Source of the DNA: Theropithecus gelada
Lineage: Eukaryota; Chordata; Mammalia; Primates; Cercopithecidae
Assembly (NCBI RefSeq): GCF_003255815.1
Contig: NC_037673.1
Location: forward strand, 84,173,700-84,237,699
Length of the DNA: 64,000 nucleotides
Reading direction: 5' to 3'
A program made the translations under genes and the position numbers. Under the pieces are notes generated by a model, which was not told the DNA's origin, ran no database searches, and saw nothing but the letters and a program-made list of their open reading frames with translations. Below are positions 11,661-22,631 of this stretch, piece by piece (position 1 is the stretch's first letter; every line of letters begins with the position of its first letter).

Positions 11661-12649
11661 CTTTCGGCGTCTCCAAAAAAAAAAAAAAAAATGTGTTTTT
11701 CTCATCATTCCTCTCCTCTGCTCAGCACATTTAAAACTGCCGCTCAATTCCACATGGTGATTCTTGGTTGATTGCGTCTAAAATAGTTTAAATGGGTCTT
11801 CCCTTCTGGGGAGAGGGAGAAGGGAGCAAAAGACCAAGGAGGAAAAAAAAAAAGCCAACTTTTCCCCCCCATGCCAGGCACTTGCTCCCTGAGCCTCGGA
11901 GTGGAGAGTGAAGTGGTGTGTGCGAGGCTTGGCAAGTTTTTGGGGGGGCTGTCCAAGGTCTAGTCCAGCCCCCTCTGCCGAGGAGGACGTGCTCTGAAAC
12001 TCAACCAATTTCCCCACTGCTTTTGTTACTGATGAACTGAAGCCCTATTGTTCATCCATTGCCACGGTCTTTTTCAGTCCCCACACTACGTTCTGCGTTG
12101 CCACAGATAATGAATTTGCACCCAAACCTCTCACAGTCCCCTCCTGACAGACGGAACAAATTAGAAATGTCTCGTCTGAAGGAAGGCAATGGCTACATTT
12201 TCCTATTGTAGGATGCAAAGCACACATTTCTTTGGAAACTTCTTTTGCGTTTTTTAAACATCCTTTTCTTCTCTTTTTCTTTTTTCCTCCAGTTTTTTTC
12301 CTCTCTTGGTTTCTTAAGATTCTTCTTCTTCTTTTTTTTTTTAAAATAAAGAATCGCCCTGTCGTTTTTCCAAAGAACCGTTTTACGTAACTTGTGAGTC
12401 TTCCTAACCTTCTTCCCCTTCTTTCCTCTCCTTTCTTAAGGACTCTCTTTGCAATTTTATTTACAAACTTGGAGAATGACCTTTTGACTCGCATACTTTT
12501 TTTTTTTAAAGGTCTTTTGGTTCAAGTCCCCCTTCTTCACTCCTTCCCCTGTTTGTATCGTGGTTGTTAAATGTGTTTGGCTAAAGACAAGAAATGCATT
12601 CTCAAGATTTTTATTCTCTAAACTCTAGAGCTATTCTAAAGGTACCAGG

Positions 12650-12688
12650 GACGCGCCATAGGGGTTATCTATTTGAGGAGGAAGAAAA

Positions 12689-12744
<56 letters not shown>

Positions 12745-13730
12745 CGCGCGCGCCTCCGCGCGCCTGTCTTCCAGGGAGAGACGGAGAGATGTGGGAGGGT
12801 GGGGGTGGAAGTGTGCAGACGACAGAGAAGGGTGGGGGCTTCGAGGGTAAGGTGGGCTTCCTGCAACACAAGCAGGGAGGCTGCCAGGGGTGTGGGCACG
12901 GGATTGCGGGGAGGCGGTGCAGGAATCCGTCCCGCAGAGTGCCGTCTGCCTCTGTGGGCCTGTTTGCGCGCCTGGGGCTGGCCGCATCGTGGGCGCGGGT
13001 ATCTGCGTGCCCGGGTGGTAGTTCCGAGCCTGCGCGCGTGCGACCGGGTACGGGAGGGGGGAAGAGTGCCGTAAAAATTCAGACCAGTGGCCCGTATGTA
13101 AATGCGGCCCGGGGGGAGCCGGGAGGCGGTAATGAGAGCCGCTGGCGCTCAGTCCCGCCGGCGGCCCCTAGCTTTCCCGCCAAGTGCAGCCGGAGGACAG
13201 ACAGCCATGCGTGTCCTTGGCGGGAGAGCCCCCACCCGCCGCGCGCGCCCGCCCTCCGCGCACACGCACACACTCCCCTCGCAGGCGTGGGGCCCAATGG
13301 CCACGAGCATGTCAGGAAAACAAAGCTGGGGCTGCGAGGTGGAACGATGAAACGGCAGACTTGGCAGCCGAGGGCAGAGCGGAGGAGCCGCCACCGCAGC
13401 CACCGGCGCTTTCTTGTCTGCTCGCAGCTCTGCCCTCCGGCCCAGAAGAAGCCCAGGACCATTTCTTAGCTGCCCGAGAGAAGGTGGCGAGCAGAGGAGG
13501 GGGCGGATGTGTACAGGGAGGTGCCAGCGGCCCCGTGCGCGGGCACGCACACGCCGGCGCGCAGGGCTGCCGTGGGCGGAAGGAGGGGAATGAGAAGGCC
13601 TCGGCAGCGTCTCAGGGAGGCACTACCTCCGCGCTGAGGCCGCAGAGTTCTAAGTGCAAAACACCAGGCCAAATCCGGCAAGGCGGCGGCTACGGAATGG
13701 CTTACACCTCAAGCCTCCTTCCGCAAACAA
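12650..13730. promoter_or_regulatory. Large CpG island
   Basis: About 1 kb with dense CpG on both strands, including many gcgcgc and ccggc runs. GC richness removes stop codons and so creates long frames on both strands, none of which looks like protein. Probably part of the host-gene promoter or Polycomb-type domain. Confidence 0.65.
12690..12753. repeat. (TG)n-(CG)n alternating tract
   Basis: A run of about 22 TG units passes directly into about seven CG units, giving 64 nt of strict purine-pyrimidine alternation. Such tracts favour Z-DNA. The neighbouring open frames are products of this repeat. Confidence 0.95.
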
Positions 13731-13885
13731 TGCGATGGGAAGCACCTGGCTGTTCAGGGGGAGCCTTTACTGGCCTCTCTTTTTAAAGGGGTGAACTCGA
13801 ACCCCAACCTAGGAGCGCTGGCCTAGATGGCTCCGCAGATAAGTCCCAGACGTGGCTATGGAAAGACTGATCTCTCTCTGCTCAG

Positions 13886-13906
13886 AGCGCCTACCTCGGT
13901 GCTCAC
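13886..13906 (-). promoter_or_regulatory. Degenerate RE1/NRSE-like site
   Basis: The minus strand reads TGAGCACCGAGGTAGGCGCT. The AGCACC core and the GG and GCGC parts match the 21-bp RE1 consensus at normal spacing, but the central ACA is replaced. REST is reported to repress miR-9-2. The site is about 0.7 kb from a perfect CRE. Confidence 0.22.
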
Positions 13907-13924
13907 TAGCGCAAGCACCTGCCA

Positions 13925-13951
13925 ACACACACACACACACACACACACACA
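13925..13951. repeat. (AC)n microsatellite
   Basis: About 13 AC units, followed by a short cccacccaccc stretch. Alternating purine-pyrimidine. Confidence 0.95.
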
Positions 13952-14581
13952 CCCACCCACCCCACGGCACTCCCATCACTTTAAAACGCGCGCTCATCAC
14001 CCTGCTGTTAATGAAGCCGCTGCGCGTAATGAGTGCACAGGTAAATAGGTACCGAAACCAGAAGCCTTCACCAGTCGGCTGGGCGATTTACCTCTCCCTA
14101 CAGGGAGCAATTGTAGTTATCTTGTTTTAGGAGTGATTTGCTGTTGTCTGTGGTCTCCCCCTCCTCTTCTTGTGGAGAGAAGCCAAAAAAACATATATGT
14201 TCCGTGGTCAGAGTCTTCTTTCTGATAAGTTACCCGAGCATTGGTCTAAAACATTTGCTTAATCTGTTGGTTTTGGTTTGTGGTTTTGGGGAGTGTTGCT
14301 TTTCTGAGGGAAGCAAAAGAACGTGTGTTTGGTGGGGCTGGCAGCTCAGGACAAGAGTCTGCGTGTGCGGCCGGAAGGCCGGCGAGTCTGAAAGCCGCGC
14401 GGTGCAGAAAGAAGGCGGCGGCTTGTCCTCCCCCGGGGCCGGCACTGGCCCCTTTGGCACCTCCGGCCTCGGCTCGGCTACTGCCGCCGCCGCCCGCGCT
14501 CTCGGGTTCCGCCGGCTGCCGCTCCGTGTTTTCCCCCATCCCGGCTTCACGTTCAAGGTTTAGCTGCGAGGTCACGTCCAT

Positions 14582-14589
14582 TGACGTCA
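14582..14589. promoter_or_regulatory. Perfect CRE (TGACGTCA)
   Basis: The palindromic CREB/ATF site TGACGTCA is seen directly, with a second half-site (gtcacgtc) about 10 bp away. It lies in a CpG island about 9 kb upstream of miR-9-2. Confidence 0.6.
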
Positions 14590-14656
14590 GCTCCCTGTCT
14601 CCCTCTACGTCCGGCTACATTTACATACATCAAGGAAATTAGGGCATTAAAAAAAT

Positions 14657-14664
14657 ATGCAAAT
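14657..14664. promoter_or_regulatory. Perfect octamer ATGCAAAT
   Basis: POU-factor octamer about 70 bp from the CRE. Another octamer (ATTTGCAT) lies at 15095-15102 on the other side of the (TCC)n tract. Confidence 0.35.
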
Positions 14665-14930
14665 CCTGCGCGAAGAGGAGCGGGTGCATTCCTGGCGCGA
14701 TCGCCTTTTATTGAAGCTTTTAATTAAAGGGGCCAGTTGGCGAGCCCCTGAAACAACCGCCAAAACCCCCCAAAAGAGAAAAATAAACGCTGTAGCCTTC
14801 GAGAACGGTTGTTTCGGCTCCTGTTCTGTGGGCGGCTGAGGACCGCCGGCTGCCCGGCTCGGAGAAGAACAGGTTAGAGGAGGCAGCTCCAGCCCATGCA
14901 TAATCAGGGCTCCGCGGCGCCTCCATTCTT

Positions 14931-15030
14931 TCCTCCTCCTCCTCCTCCTCCTCCTCCTCCTCCTCCTCCTCCTCCTCCTCCACCACCACCTCTCCTCCTC
15001 CTTCTTCTCCTCCACCTCCTCCTCTGCTTC
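14931..15030. repeat. (TCC)n polypyrimidine tract
   Basis: About 17 TCC/CCT units, then CCA-interrupted and CTT-interrupted units. The minus (host-gene) strand is (GGA)n, a polypurine mirror tract able to form triplex or stacked-G structures. Confidence 0.95.
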
Positions 15031-15177
15031 TTGCTCTCGCTCCTGTTGGTTCCAGCGTGTATTATTTTTAATACTGATGCATATGTAAAGGTATATTTGC
15101 ATTTTTTTAATTCGCGAAAATTTCAGGTTTTGTCGTTTTATTGGTTCCCTTTCCCTCTTTTTTTTTTTTTTTTTTTT

Positions 15178-16780
15178 GTTATTTTATTATGTCTATCTGT
15201 CTCTCTTGTCCCTTTCTGTCTTTTTTGGCGAGTGTCTGCTGCTGTCTCTTGCTAGATAATATAAACAGTTACCTCCCTGCTTCTGTTTATTTAAGGTTAC
15301 AAATATGCACATCTGTCATGTATGCAATGCCAGCTGTATAACCTCCTGGTTTGGTCATAAAAGAAAAGACACATTTTTTTTTCTTTCTTTCTTGACATAC
15401 CTTGATGGGCTGTAATGCCCATCGCTCAAGGCTCAAAGTTTGATTGTCTAATTAACTTCAATTAGCAGAAACACAGTTCAGGGCCAGTGCTTTCGAGATA
15501 ATCTGTGTATAAGTGAAGTGATTCCAAAGATTTCTAAAGAATTTTTGTGCTGATTGCCTGAGAGGTGCGGCATTCCCCGCCCTATTGCTTTCTAGCATTT
15601 CTTATTGAAAAAAATATATATATTTTAAAATGGGTAGACACGGCAATGGACAGCCTTCTTCAAGGAAGACATTTTCAACCATGTTGTATGTTGTACCTTA
15701 TCGGCTGCATTCAAAATTTACTGAGTTTCATTTTTATCTTAATATGTCTGGAAACAAGGCACATTCTCTTGACTGAAAAGCATCCTTGATTCCTGACTTT
15801 GAAATGAAAAAAATACACAAAACAATTGGCTATATTAAACCAGTTGATGTGCCTTAAAATATACAGGCCTTGAGTTTAGATTTCAAGCAATGGTAATCTT
15901 GTTTATAGGATGGGATTCTCTTTCTTGGCAATATAGCTATGCAGCATGATGGCTTTTGGAGTATATATATAAAATATATTCCAAATTATATATAGTATAT
16001 ATAGTTATATATAATATAATATATATTCCACCTTTTAATTCCCCCAAAGCTATCATTGAAAAAAGACTCAATCTATAATTGCAAACCCTCAAAGAACAGC
16101 AAATATGCACACATGCAGCTTATTCAATTAAACAATCCAAGTACATGCACAGATAATTAGTTTTCTTATTAATGGCTTACCTGCACAGATACTCAGGCCA
16201 AGACTCAACCTTCCCCAATGGCCTTCATGTGTAAATATACACATGTATTTCCCCCGATTTCAAACCTAAAGCCGTATGCCATCTTTCATGCTGGACTATC
16301 CAGCATCCATTTTCAGCTCCCTTAACTCTTATGGCATTTCCAGCCTTACCTCTGGCTGTAGTTTTTCCAAGCCTACACCAAAGTGCTCATATGATATGTC
16401 ACCCAATAAAAAGTGGTCAGATGGCTACACGTATAACATTAAAAAGCGGAAACACACTCATCCTTCAGGTTCGCCTTTACCTTGCCATATATAGCAAGAC
16501 TACGTTTCCTAAAATACATTTTCAGCACATTTTATGAATAATTGCAGGATTCCACAACTGATTGCAGAATAGCCGGTTTCTGGGGGGTACCTGGCTGAGT
16601 GAAACAATTCGGCAGGCTCAAGGTCTCTTTGAGTTTGGCTGCAGTTAAATTGCGCGTGGCTGTTTGTTCCTGCCTGGACTCTCGCACATACCTGCCTGCG
16701 TTTATGTAGGATCAGGACAAACACATCGGCCACGTTGCAGGACATAGACTGTCGGTGCATATATTTAGATGGCAGTAGCA
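15178..16780. other. MIR9-2HG: Gene-free stretch between CpG blocks
   Basis: AT-rich and without a gene. It starts just after a T run (15158-15177) and includes an AT-rich repeat at 15962-16028. The only notable signal is a strong minus-strand splice donor (CTGTGCAG then GTAAGCC) whose exon would end at 16181. Confidence 0.5.
15962..16028. repeat. AT-rich alternating repeat
   Basis: Imperfect (TA)n array with two copies of atatattcca at its edges. It can fold on itself and is prone to length change. Confidence 0.8.
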
Positions 16781-16826
16781 AGGAACGCGTGCGTGTACGG
16801 CTGTCTGAGCATGTATGTGTGTACAG

Positions 16827-16859
16827 ATGCGTGTGTATGTGCGCGCGCGCGCTGTGTGA
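16827..16859. repeat. Short (TG)n-(CG)n tract
   Basis: The tract gcgtgtgtatgtgcgcgcgc, then more CG, then tgtgtg, is alternating purine-pyrimidine of the same type as 12690-12753. Confidence 0.85.
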
Positions 16860-16949
16860 CAAGGAACACAGAAAGGTACACCTCTTATCTCTGATCTCTC
16901 TGTAATCTCCTTTTCTGTTTCTAATCTCCCTTATTGGCGCATGGTAGTA

Positions 16950-17420
16950 ACCCGAAGCGTGTGAACCGTCACCGTCGCTGCCGTGTGCGCGCTGTGGCTT
17001 ACCCCGAGGGCCTGTGGCTCGGTGGTTCGCTGGCTCGGTGGGTGTTGGGGAAGAGGGTGGGTAGCGTCGCTGCCGCTGCCGCTGCCGCCGCGGGTCCGGG
17101 TGCTCTGTCCCAGCCTGGCAGCCGAGCGCGCAGTGCCGGAGCCCCCTCCCACCCCGCCCTCACCCCCATCCTCCCCTCCCCTCCCTTCTGCGCCTCCCCC
17201 AACCCCCCGCCCCGCATTACCATATGGAGGCCGAGTCCCTGCGAATCACAGCAGCAGCGGGAGGTATTTGAATAAGCCCCGCAACCCCGCGCAGACCCCA
17301 ACTCCTCCGAGAGCAGCATGCCCTGCACCAAGAGCCACCACTCTGGCCGGTAACCTGGCAGCGACAGACACCTCCCCAAAGTGCCCTGCGCACGGTGGAG
17401 AGAAGGTCTGCTAAGGGTAC
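16950..17420. promoter_or_regulatory. CpG island with minus-strand TATA at its edge
   Basis: CpG-dense, including ccgctgccgctgccgccgcg. On the minus strand a TATA box (17439-17446) lies just upstream and a splice donor lies at 17001-17002, so it could be an alternative first exon of the host RNA. Confidence 0.5.
17003..17410 (-). ncRNA. MIR9-2HG: Candidate alternative first exon of host RNA
   Basis: The upper edge is placed about 30 nt downstream of the TATA box at 17439-17446. The lower edge is a donor (CGGG then GTAAGCC) with its GT at 17001-17002. The segment is CpG-rich, as expected for a first exon. There is no transcript evidence. Confidence 0.27.
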
Positions 17421-17438
17421 TGGGCGTCCCAGTTGCTA

Positions 17439-17446
17439 CTTTTATA
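17439..17446 (-). promoter_or_regulatory. TATA box (TATAAAAG), minus strand
   Basis: A perfect consensus TATA box on the host-gene strand, directly upstream of a CpG island. Transcription would start near 17410. Confidence 0.35.
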
Positions 17447-17473
17447 TTAACTTGACATGGAATCAGACAATAA

Positions 17474-17590
17474 ATAAGAGGAGAGGGAAGAGAAGAGGAA
17501 AAGAAGAGAGAGAAAAGGGGAGAGGCGCTATAAAGGGGAGAGAGAAGACAGAAGCGAGAAAGGGAGAGAAAAAGGAGACAGGGAACCCAA
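17474..17590. repeat. Polypurine tract (GA-rich)
   Basis: Almost pure A/G on the plus strand for about 115 nt with few breaks. It is pyrimidine-rich on the host strand, immediately upstream of the candidate TATA box. Confidence 0.85.
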
Positions 17591-18709
17591 AGGGTTGAGT
17601 TAAAGAGAGAGTAAAATGGGGACGGGGTGGGGAAACGGTGGGAGGGGGAGAAATACCCAAATATCTGAATTTGGACCTTTCAAGCTAAAAATACCACCTC
17701 ACTGAACTTCACAACCTCCAATGAGACACGTGTTTCTCCCCTCACCACCACGTCACCGAATGATTAATTTGCCGTCTCAATCAGAAATATTTAGAATTGT
17801 ATAACAGATATAGGACTTAACAGAAAGAAGCTCATTTTATGAAACATAGCGAAAAGTATATGACATTTAAAGATGATCTTGGCTACCTCACGGTAAAAAT
17901 TACGGCTTGCCTTAACGACTCGACAGTTTTCCAACCATGCCCTCTGAAATGGTGAGCCCAGGGCCAGGAACAAGAGGTGTTCCGAAATACTTTGGACTTT
18001 AAGTGAAAAATTTTTTTCTTCCCGTTTCAAATTTTGTTATGTTTTTCTTCTTCACGAATTTATTCCTTTAACCCAAATTTTATAGATAATATGTGAATCT
18101 TTAAAAAAATTTACTGCAAAATGTCACCCCATTTTGACTGAAGATATGATTTTAGACGTTAATTTAAACACATAGCCAGTTCCGTTTTGCAAACTAACTC
18201 TGAATAACACCTGGTTCTGAATTTAGCCTATTCAACAGTCTCCCTCTCCCTATCCTCAAATCAGACCAGTGATTTCCCTGTACAAAACAACCAGAATCAT
18301 ACTAAAATCTCCAGTCACCTATAGGATGTGCCCATTGTAAATGTCCCTCTCGGTATTCATAAGCCAAATGCCCTTCTTTTGAAACACATACAAAAAGAAT
18401 GCCTCTGATTAATAATCTCTTTCGCGGCACACTGAGGCAGAAGGCAGGGAGCCGCAGGACGCCAGAGAAGGGCGCAGAATTCTGAATACCTAGCATTTCA
18501 ATGCAGATTCCAGATTCGCAAACGGCTAGGTTTTCCAAGAGGAAATAATATTTGGCAAGCAACGCTTTTGGGAAAGACAACTACATTCCAAATACTGGCT
18601 CCTTCCTGGGCCTGGGGAGGGGACGGCGATCGCGGTTACCCGGCATTTCTGCGTTCATATGTGTGTACAAGGTGGTATGTAGCCCATGCATGTAGCCAGG
18701 CCTAGGTTT

Positions 18710-18767
18710 CTTTCTTTTCTTTTTCTTCTTCTTCTCCTTTTTCCTTTTTTTTTTTTTTTTTTTTTTC
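18710..18767. repeat. Polypyrimidine/poly(T) tract
   Basis: T-rich with CTT and CT interruptions, ending in a long T run. No Alu or L1 body is adjacent. Confidence 0.9.
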
Positions 18768-18859
18768 CGAGGCAAGAATATTGAAACCAATCCACTCTTT
18801 CTGTAGCTAGCTCCCACGAAGCTGGGATTTTCAACCTCTTGTTTATTCGTAAAGCCCAT

Positions 18860-19420
18860 ATGGAACCCCGGTAGAATCTCCCCTTTTCGGATTTTACCAG
18901 GAGGCCCTCAGTGCCCCACCGCCGCCCATGGCACGTGAAGAGAAAGGAGGGAGAGTTGGGAACCACGAGAGAAGCCGGCTTGGAGCCGCTTCCGTCGGGG
19001 CCCAGGTTTCGCCCCAACAGACCCGTCTCTCCTTTCTCTCCCCGAAGGTACTTCCTTAGGCCGGCAGTGTCGCTACGGCGGTGGCCAGGTGAGCACGGGC
19101 ACGGTCCCGGGGCGGGGGCGGGTAGAGCGGCCCTCTCTCGGGAGCTCGGGTGGGTCTGCGAACCTGCCGGGAGCCGAAGGCTGAGTGGCTCTGGGGGCCC
19201 GCGCGGGGCTCCCGGCTCCCGCCGGCAGGGGAACAGCGACACCTACTGGCCGTATGGGTACCGCGCCTGGGCCGTCAGGGCTGCCCTGGGCCAGGGTGCC
19301 CGGCTCCGTGGACTTGGGAGGCCGCGGGAAACTGCACCCAAGGCTCTGCGGACTGCTCTAGGATTCGTCCGCCCTGGAGAAGACAAAGCCACGCTTTCTG
19401 GAGACCTCTGGGAGGACTGT
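18860..19420. promoter_or_regulatory. CpG island with a plus-strand splice donor
   Basis: CpG-dense block. On the plus strand GGTGGCCAG precedes GTGAGCACG (GT at 19089-19090), a good donor pointing away from miR-9-2. It may be an antisense or divergent start, or chance. Confidence 0.5.
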
Positions 19421-19889
19421 AGGATGGAACTGAACACACAGGCACACACGCATGCCCATTTTTCTGGGAAACCGGAGAAACCCGTAGACACAGTTACCCA
19501 CCGTCCCTTGGTTTTATGAGAGAGACCCAAGCAGAGGTCAGAGCCTTGACCTCCTCAGGTTCATGACCCAGGCCTCTTCACCGCCATCCCCAGTTCAGCA
19601 CTGACTAAAGAAGATATCTTTACAAATTAGGAAAAGAAAGGAGTTCATTATCCTCCCTTAAGCGGGGAAATGAGTGAGTCAAGGACACAGACTCACAGGC
19701 AGCGGTTGGCGCCAGGCACGCGAACCGGCCGAGCCCTACTGCTAGCCAGCTTCGGGCACCTTTAGTGCGCCCTGAGACTGCCCCTAGGGAGTGAAATTTG
19801 GTAGCTCTTCTTTAAGAATTATAATCTTCTTAATTACTCCTGAAATAAAGGCAAATTTGGGCTGCTGGTGATATTTTTGAGACCTACAG

Positions 19890-20028
19890 TTTTATATATA
19901 TATATAAAAATATATATATAAATATATATGTTTAAAGCATATATATACATGAAGTATATACATATGTGTGTGTACATATATACACACACACATACACATG
20001 TGTACATACATATACATATATATATCTT
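19890..20028. repeat. Compound (TA)n/(TG)n/(CA)n repeat
   Basis: A (TA)n block, then catatgtgtgtgtac against a tacacacacacatac-type arm, then another TA block. The TG and CA arms are mutually complementary, so the tract can form a cruciform or RNA hairpin. Confidence 0.85.
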
Positions 20029-20039
20029 CTGCGACATGA

Positions 20040-21960
20040 CTTCTGTAGTTGGCTTCTGTTGGGGAAGGTAAGAGAGGTTGTGAAGGCGTGGCAGGTCTGA
20101 TGAAAACTCAGCAAGGTTGGGGATGGCAAAAAAGCAATTCATGTATTCCAGATTCACTTTCTCTTAACCAGTCTTTTCTGTAATAGCATACAGCCATTTC
20201 ATATGGGAGGGAGATATGATGTTGGTCCCAGCAGCGGGTAGAGGGCGGGGGAACCTCAGCTTCCATTACTCCCCAAGATGCCTTCTTTTCCCCTTTTCAG
20301 GTTCTGAGGCTCCCTTGGGCCTAAGAAACCTGACTGAGTGTGATTCTGATACTAACCTGCTCAAAGAGTAAAACATATTCCCTTTCCTTGAAACACTGGG
20401 GTATCTGAGCTAAATACATTCCTTAAGATTTCTATGTAAAATGTTGCTTATTAACAAACCTCAGAATTAAAAACAGTTTTTGTTCCATTCAAATTTCAAG
20501 AGTTCATTTTGGAAATTATTTTTCTTAGCTTTATATACTGGTTAGAACTACGGTTTAAAAGATTTTGCCTGCAAGGTGGGAGACCTTATTAGGACTAAAT
20601 TTTTGTCTTCGTTCTCTACAATCACAGAAGTTTGCTAATTTCATTTTATTTAAATAAAATTGGAAGCTTTTCGTGTCTCTAAAGCGAAGAGTTTTAGATC
20701 AGGTCCCCCTCTCTCTCACTCTTTAAAAGAAATCACTAAAAGGCCCAGGAAACCTGTTCTTCAACTCTGTTCTGCAAGTATTTTTTTTTCTTTTTAAATT
20801 TTCTTACAAGTGGATTTGACTGCGTCCTGATAATATAGGAATTCACATCGAAGAAGAGACTCTCAGCAGTTTATATGATGTATGAATAAACCTGCATTAT
20901 TAATAATGAATAAAATAGGGCTATATCCTACTGGCATTTTTTCTTGACAAATCTTGTTTCCCACTGCATTTCAAAGTCAGCTTTCTCCTTATAAAATGGA
21001 AACATTCATAGGACAGGAAAATATTTATTTAAAAATTGCACTGGGCACACAGCAAGCACCCATCAAGCAAACTCAGTTCAGAGGTGTCTTTGGGTATTGA
21101 AAGCACCTTGATAAATGCAAGGGTTGATTTTTTTTTCCCCTTTCCTTTTGGCTTTTTAGGATGTAGCTTTATTTGTGACTCCAAAATCTTAGCTAGAAAG
21201 GACTCTCATTATTTGATATTCTTCGGTTTTACTAACTAAAAAAATGTTGATTTGACATTAAAGAAGATAGAAAAATAGAATTTATGTTTCAAAAATTGTG
21301 GAATTTCTCTGCATAGTAGTCACCCCCAAAGCATTAGTGTATTAAACTCTAGTAGAAGGAATGTTTACTGTTTAGAACAGAAAATTAGGCCAGCAAAATA
21401 ATGTTTTATTTCACATGAAATGTGAATAAGCACATTCATACATGTAATTTGTGTATGGGTGTTATAGTGATGACTGTGAAGTAAGGGAGGAGACAAGGCT
21501 TACAAGGCTTTCTGTTTAGGTCTCCTTCATTATATTTTTCTTTTCGTTTCTCTTATTTAACAAGAAAATTAAGGAATAGAAGACAGGCTAAATTGTCATT
21601 AGACTGTGTCGGTGTTCTTTGTCACGCCTGCCTTTCCTCTGGACTGCCTGGGAGGGTGTGTGTCCTCCTTTCTTGCTTCTTGAGTAGCAGGGAGGAAGGA
21701 ATGGATGCAAGGATGTGAAGACTGATCAGAAAGGCACATTATTGCATGTGAAAATGAGATGGATATATTTGAAACCTAGCTAAATTCCAGCCAGGTGGTT
21801 GTCTGGAGAGAGGGGACTTGTGTGTGGAAGCTAGCAGGCCGACTGAATAAAGTGGGGGGAGAGAAGAGGCTTCCTTCATCTGGAAATCCGCAGGATCTTA
21901 CTGACGTTTGGCTTCAGGGTGTAGAGCTCCAAGAACACCTGTGTGCATCTGGCTGGAGAT
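20040..21960. other. Gene-free stretch in host-gene 5' region
   Basis: No gene, no strong splice signal and no recognisable transposon. Probably intronic to long host isoforms. Confidence 0.45.
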
Positions 21961-21969
21961 AGGTGTGTG

Positions 21970-21970
<1 letters not shown>

Positions 21971-22001
<31 letters not shown>
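21971..22001. repeat. (GT)n microsatellite
   Basis: About 15 GT units. One of the alternating purine-pyrimidine tracts spread over the host-gene 5' region. Confidence 0.95.
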
Positions 22002-22003
<2 letters not shown>

Positions 22004-22631
22004 GGAGGAGTGGGCACTTTATTAAAAATACATTTGAAAAATGTTCGTTCTAAAATTCAGTCGTTATCAATTCGGGCCAGGTGCAAAGGTCACTAACGTG
22101 TCCAGGTTCACTCCTGGAAGGCAGCAACATTATTGCTTCCTTCGAATATGGCTTCTTTCATTTCTTTGGCTCTTTATGGTACTTATTTTGAGTGGGGCGA
22201 GCCTCTAGCTTCCCCCTCCTCCTTTCTTGATCTCGGCAAACAAAACCATTCTACCACTTGAGCCATCTGCCGCAGGTGTAATGGATGGCAGGGGGCCGAC
22301 CTAACCACACTCCAGTCTCTTCTAGGTCGTCACCGCTCTGCACCAAACAAATGAGTCCTGTTTCACCACTAGGGTGCCGAGGTGGATGGTGGATGCTGGC
22401 CCCCGCCCCTGGCAGCACTCAGCGCTTAGAAACCAGAGCCAGCTGACAACACGCGAAACACACAGGCACAGCGAAAACGCCGAGCCGACGCGCACTCCCT
22501 CTGCCCCCTCCCTCTGCTCTCTGTAACAAGGAGGACACGTACACAGCCTTTACACACTTAAAAACCCTCGCGACTCCCTCTGAATTCTTGGTTACTTATG
22601 ACGGCCTTCCTCACTGCACATAGCCCCTGGG

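Larger units (their letters stand above)
14360..14900. promoter_or_regulatory. CpG island with CRE and octamer (candidate promoter/enhancer)
   Basis: CpG-dense block holding a perfect CRE (14582-14589), a nearby CACGTC half-site and a perfect octamer (14657-14664). The (TCC)n tract follows at 14931. The combination looks like a regulated promoter or enhancer. CREB and REST have been reported to control miR-9-2. I cannot fix a start site. Confidence 0.5.

Noticed and set aside
11941..11975. RE1-like right half on the minus strand (TTGGACAGCCCC)
   Set aside because: The left half matches at only about four of nine positions, and the flank is a G-run. Not better than chance.
12594..13469. 291-codon plus-strand open frame and overlapping long frames up to 13786
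   Set aside because: Long frames are open on both strands because the DNA is CpG-rich and contains a TG/CG repeat. Composition is repetitive and no known domain is visible.
14647..15255. Minus- and plus-strand frames with long Glu/Arg or Pro/Leu runs
   Set aside because: Translations of the (TCC)n tract.
18655..19242. 195-codon minus-strand frame and 202-codon plus-strand frame at 18911-19519
   Set aside because: They overlap each other on opposite strands in a CpG island, and the minus frame runs through a poly(T)-derived lysine block. Typical chance frames.
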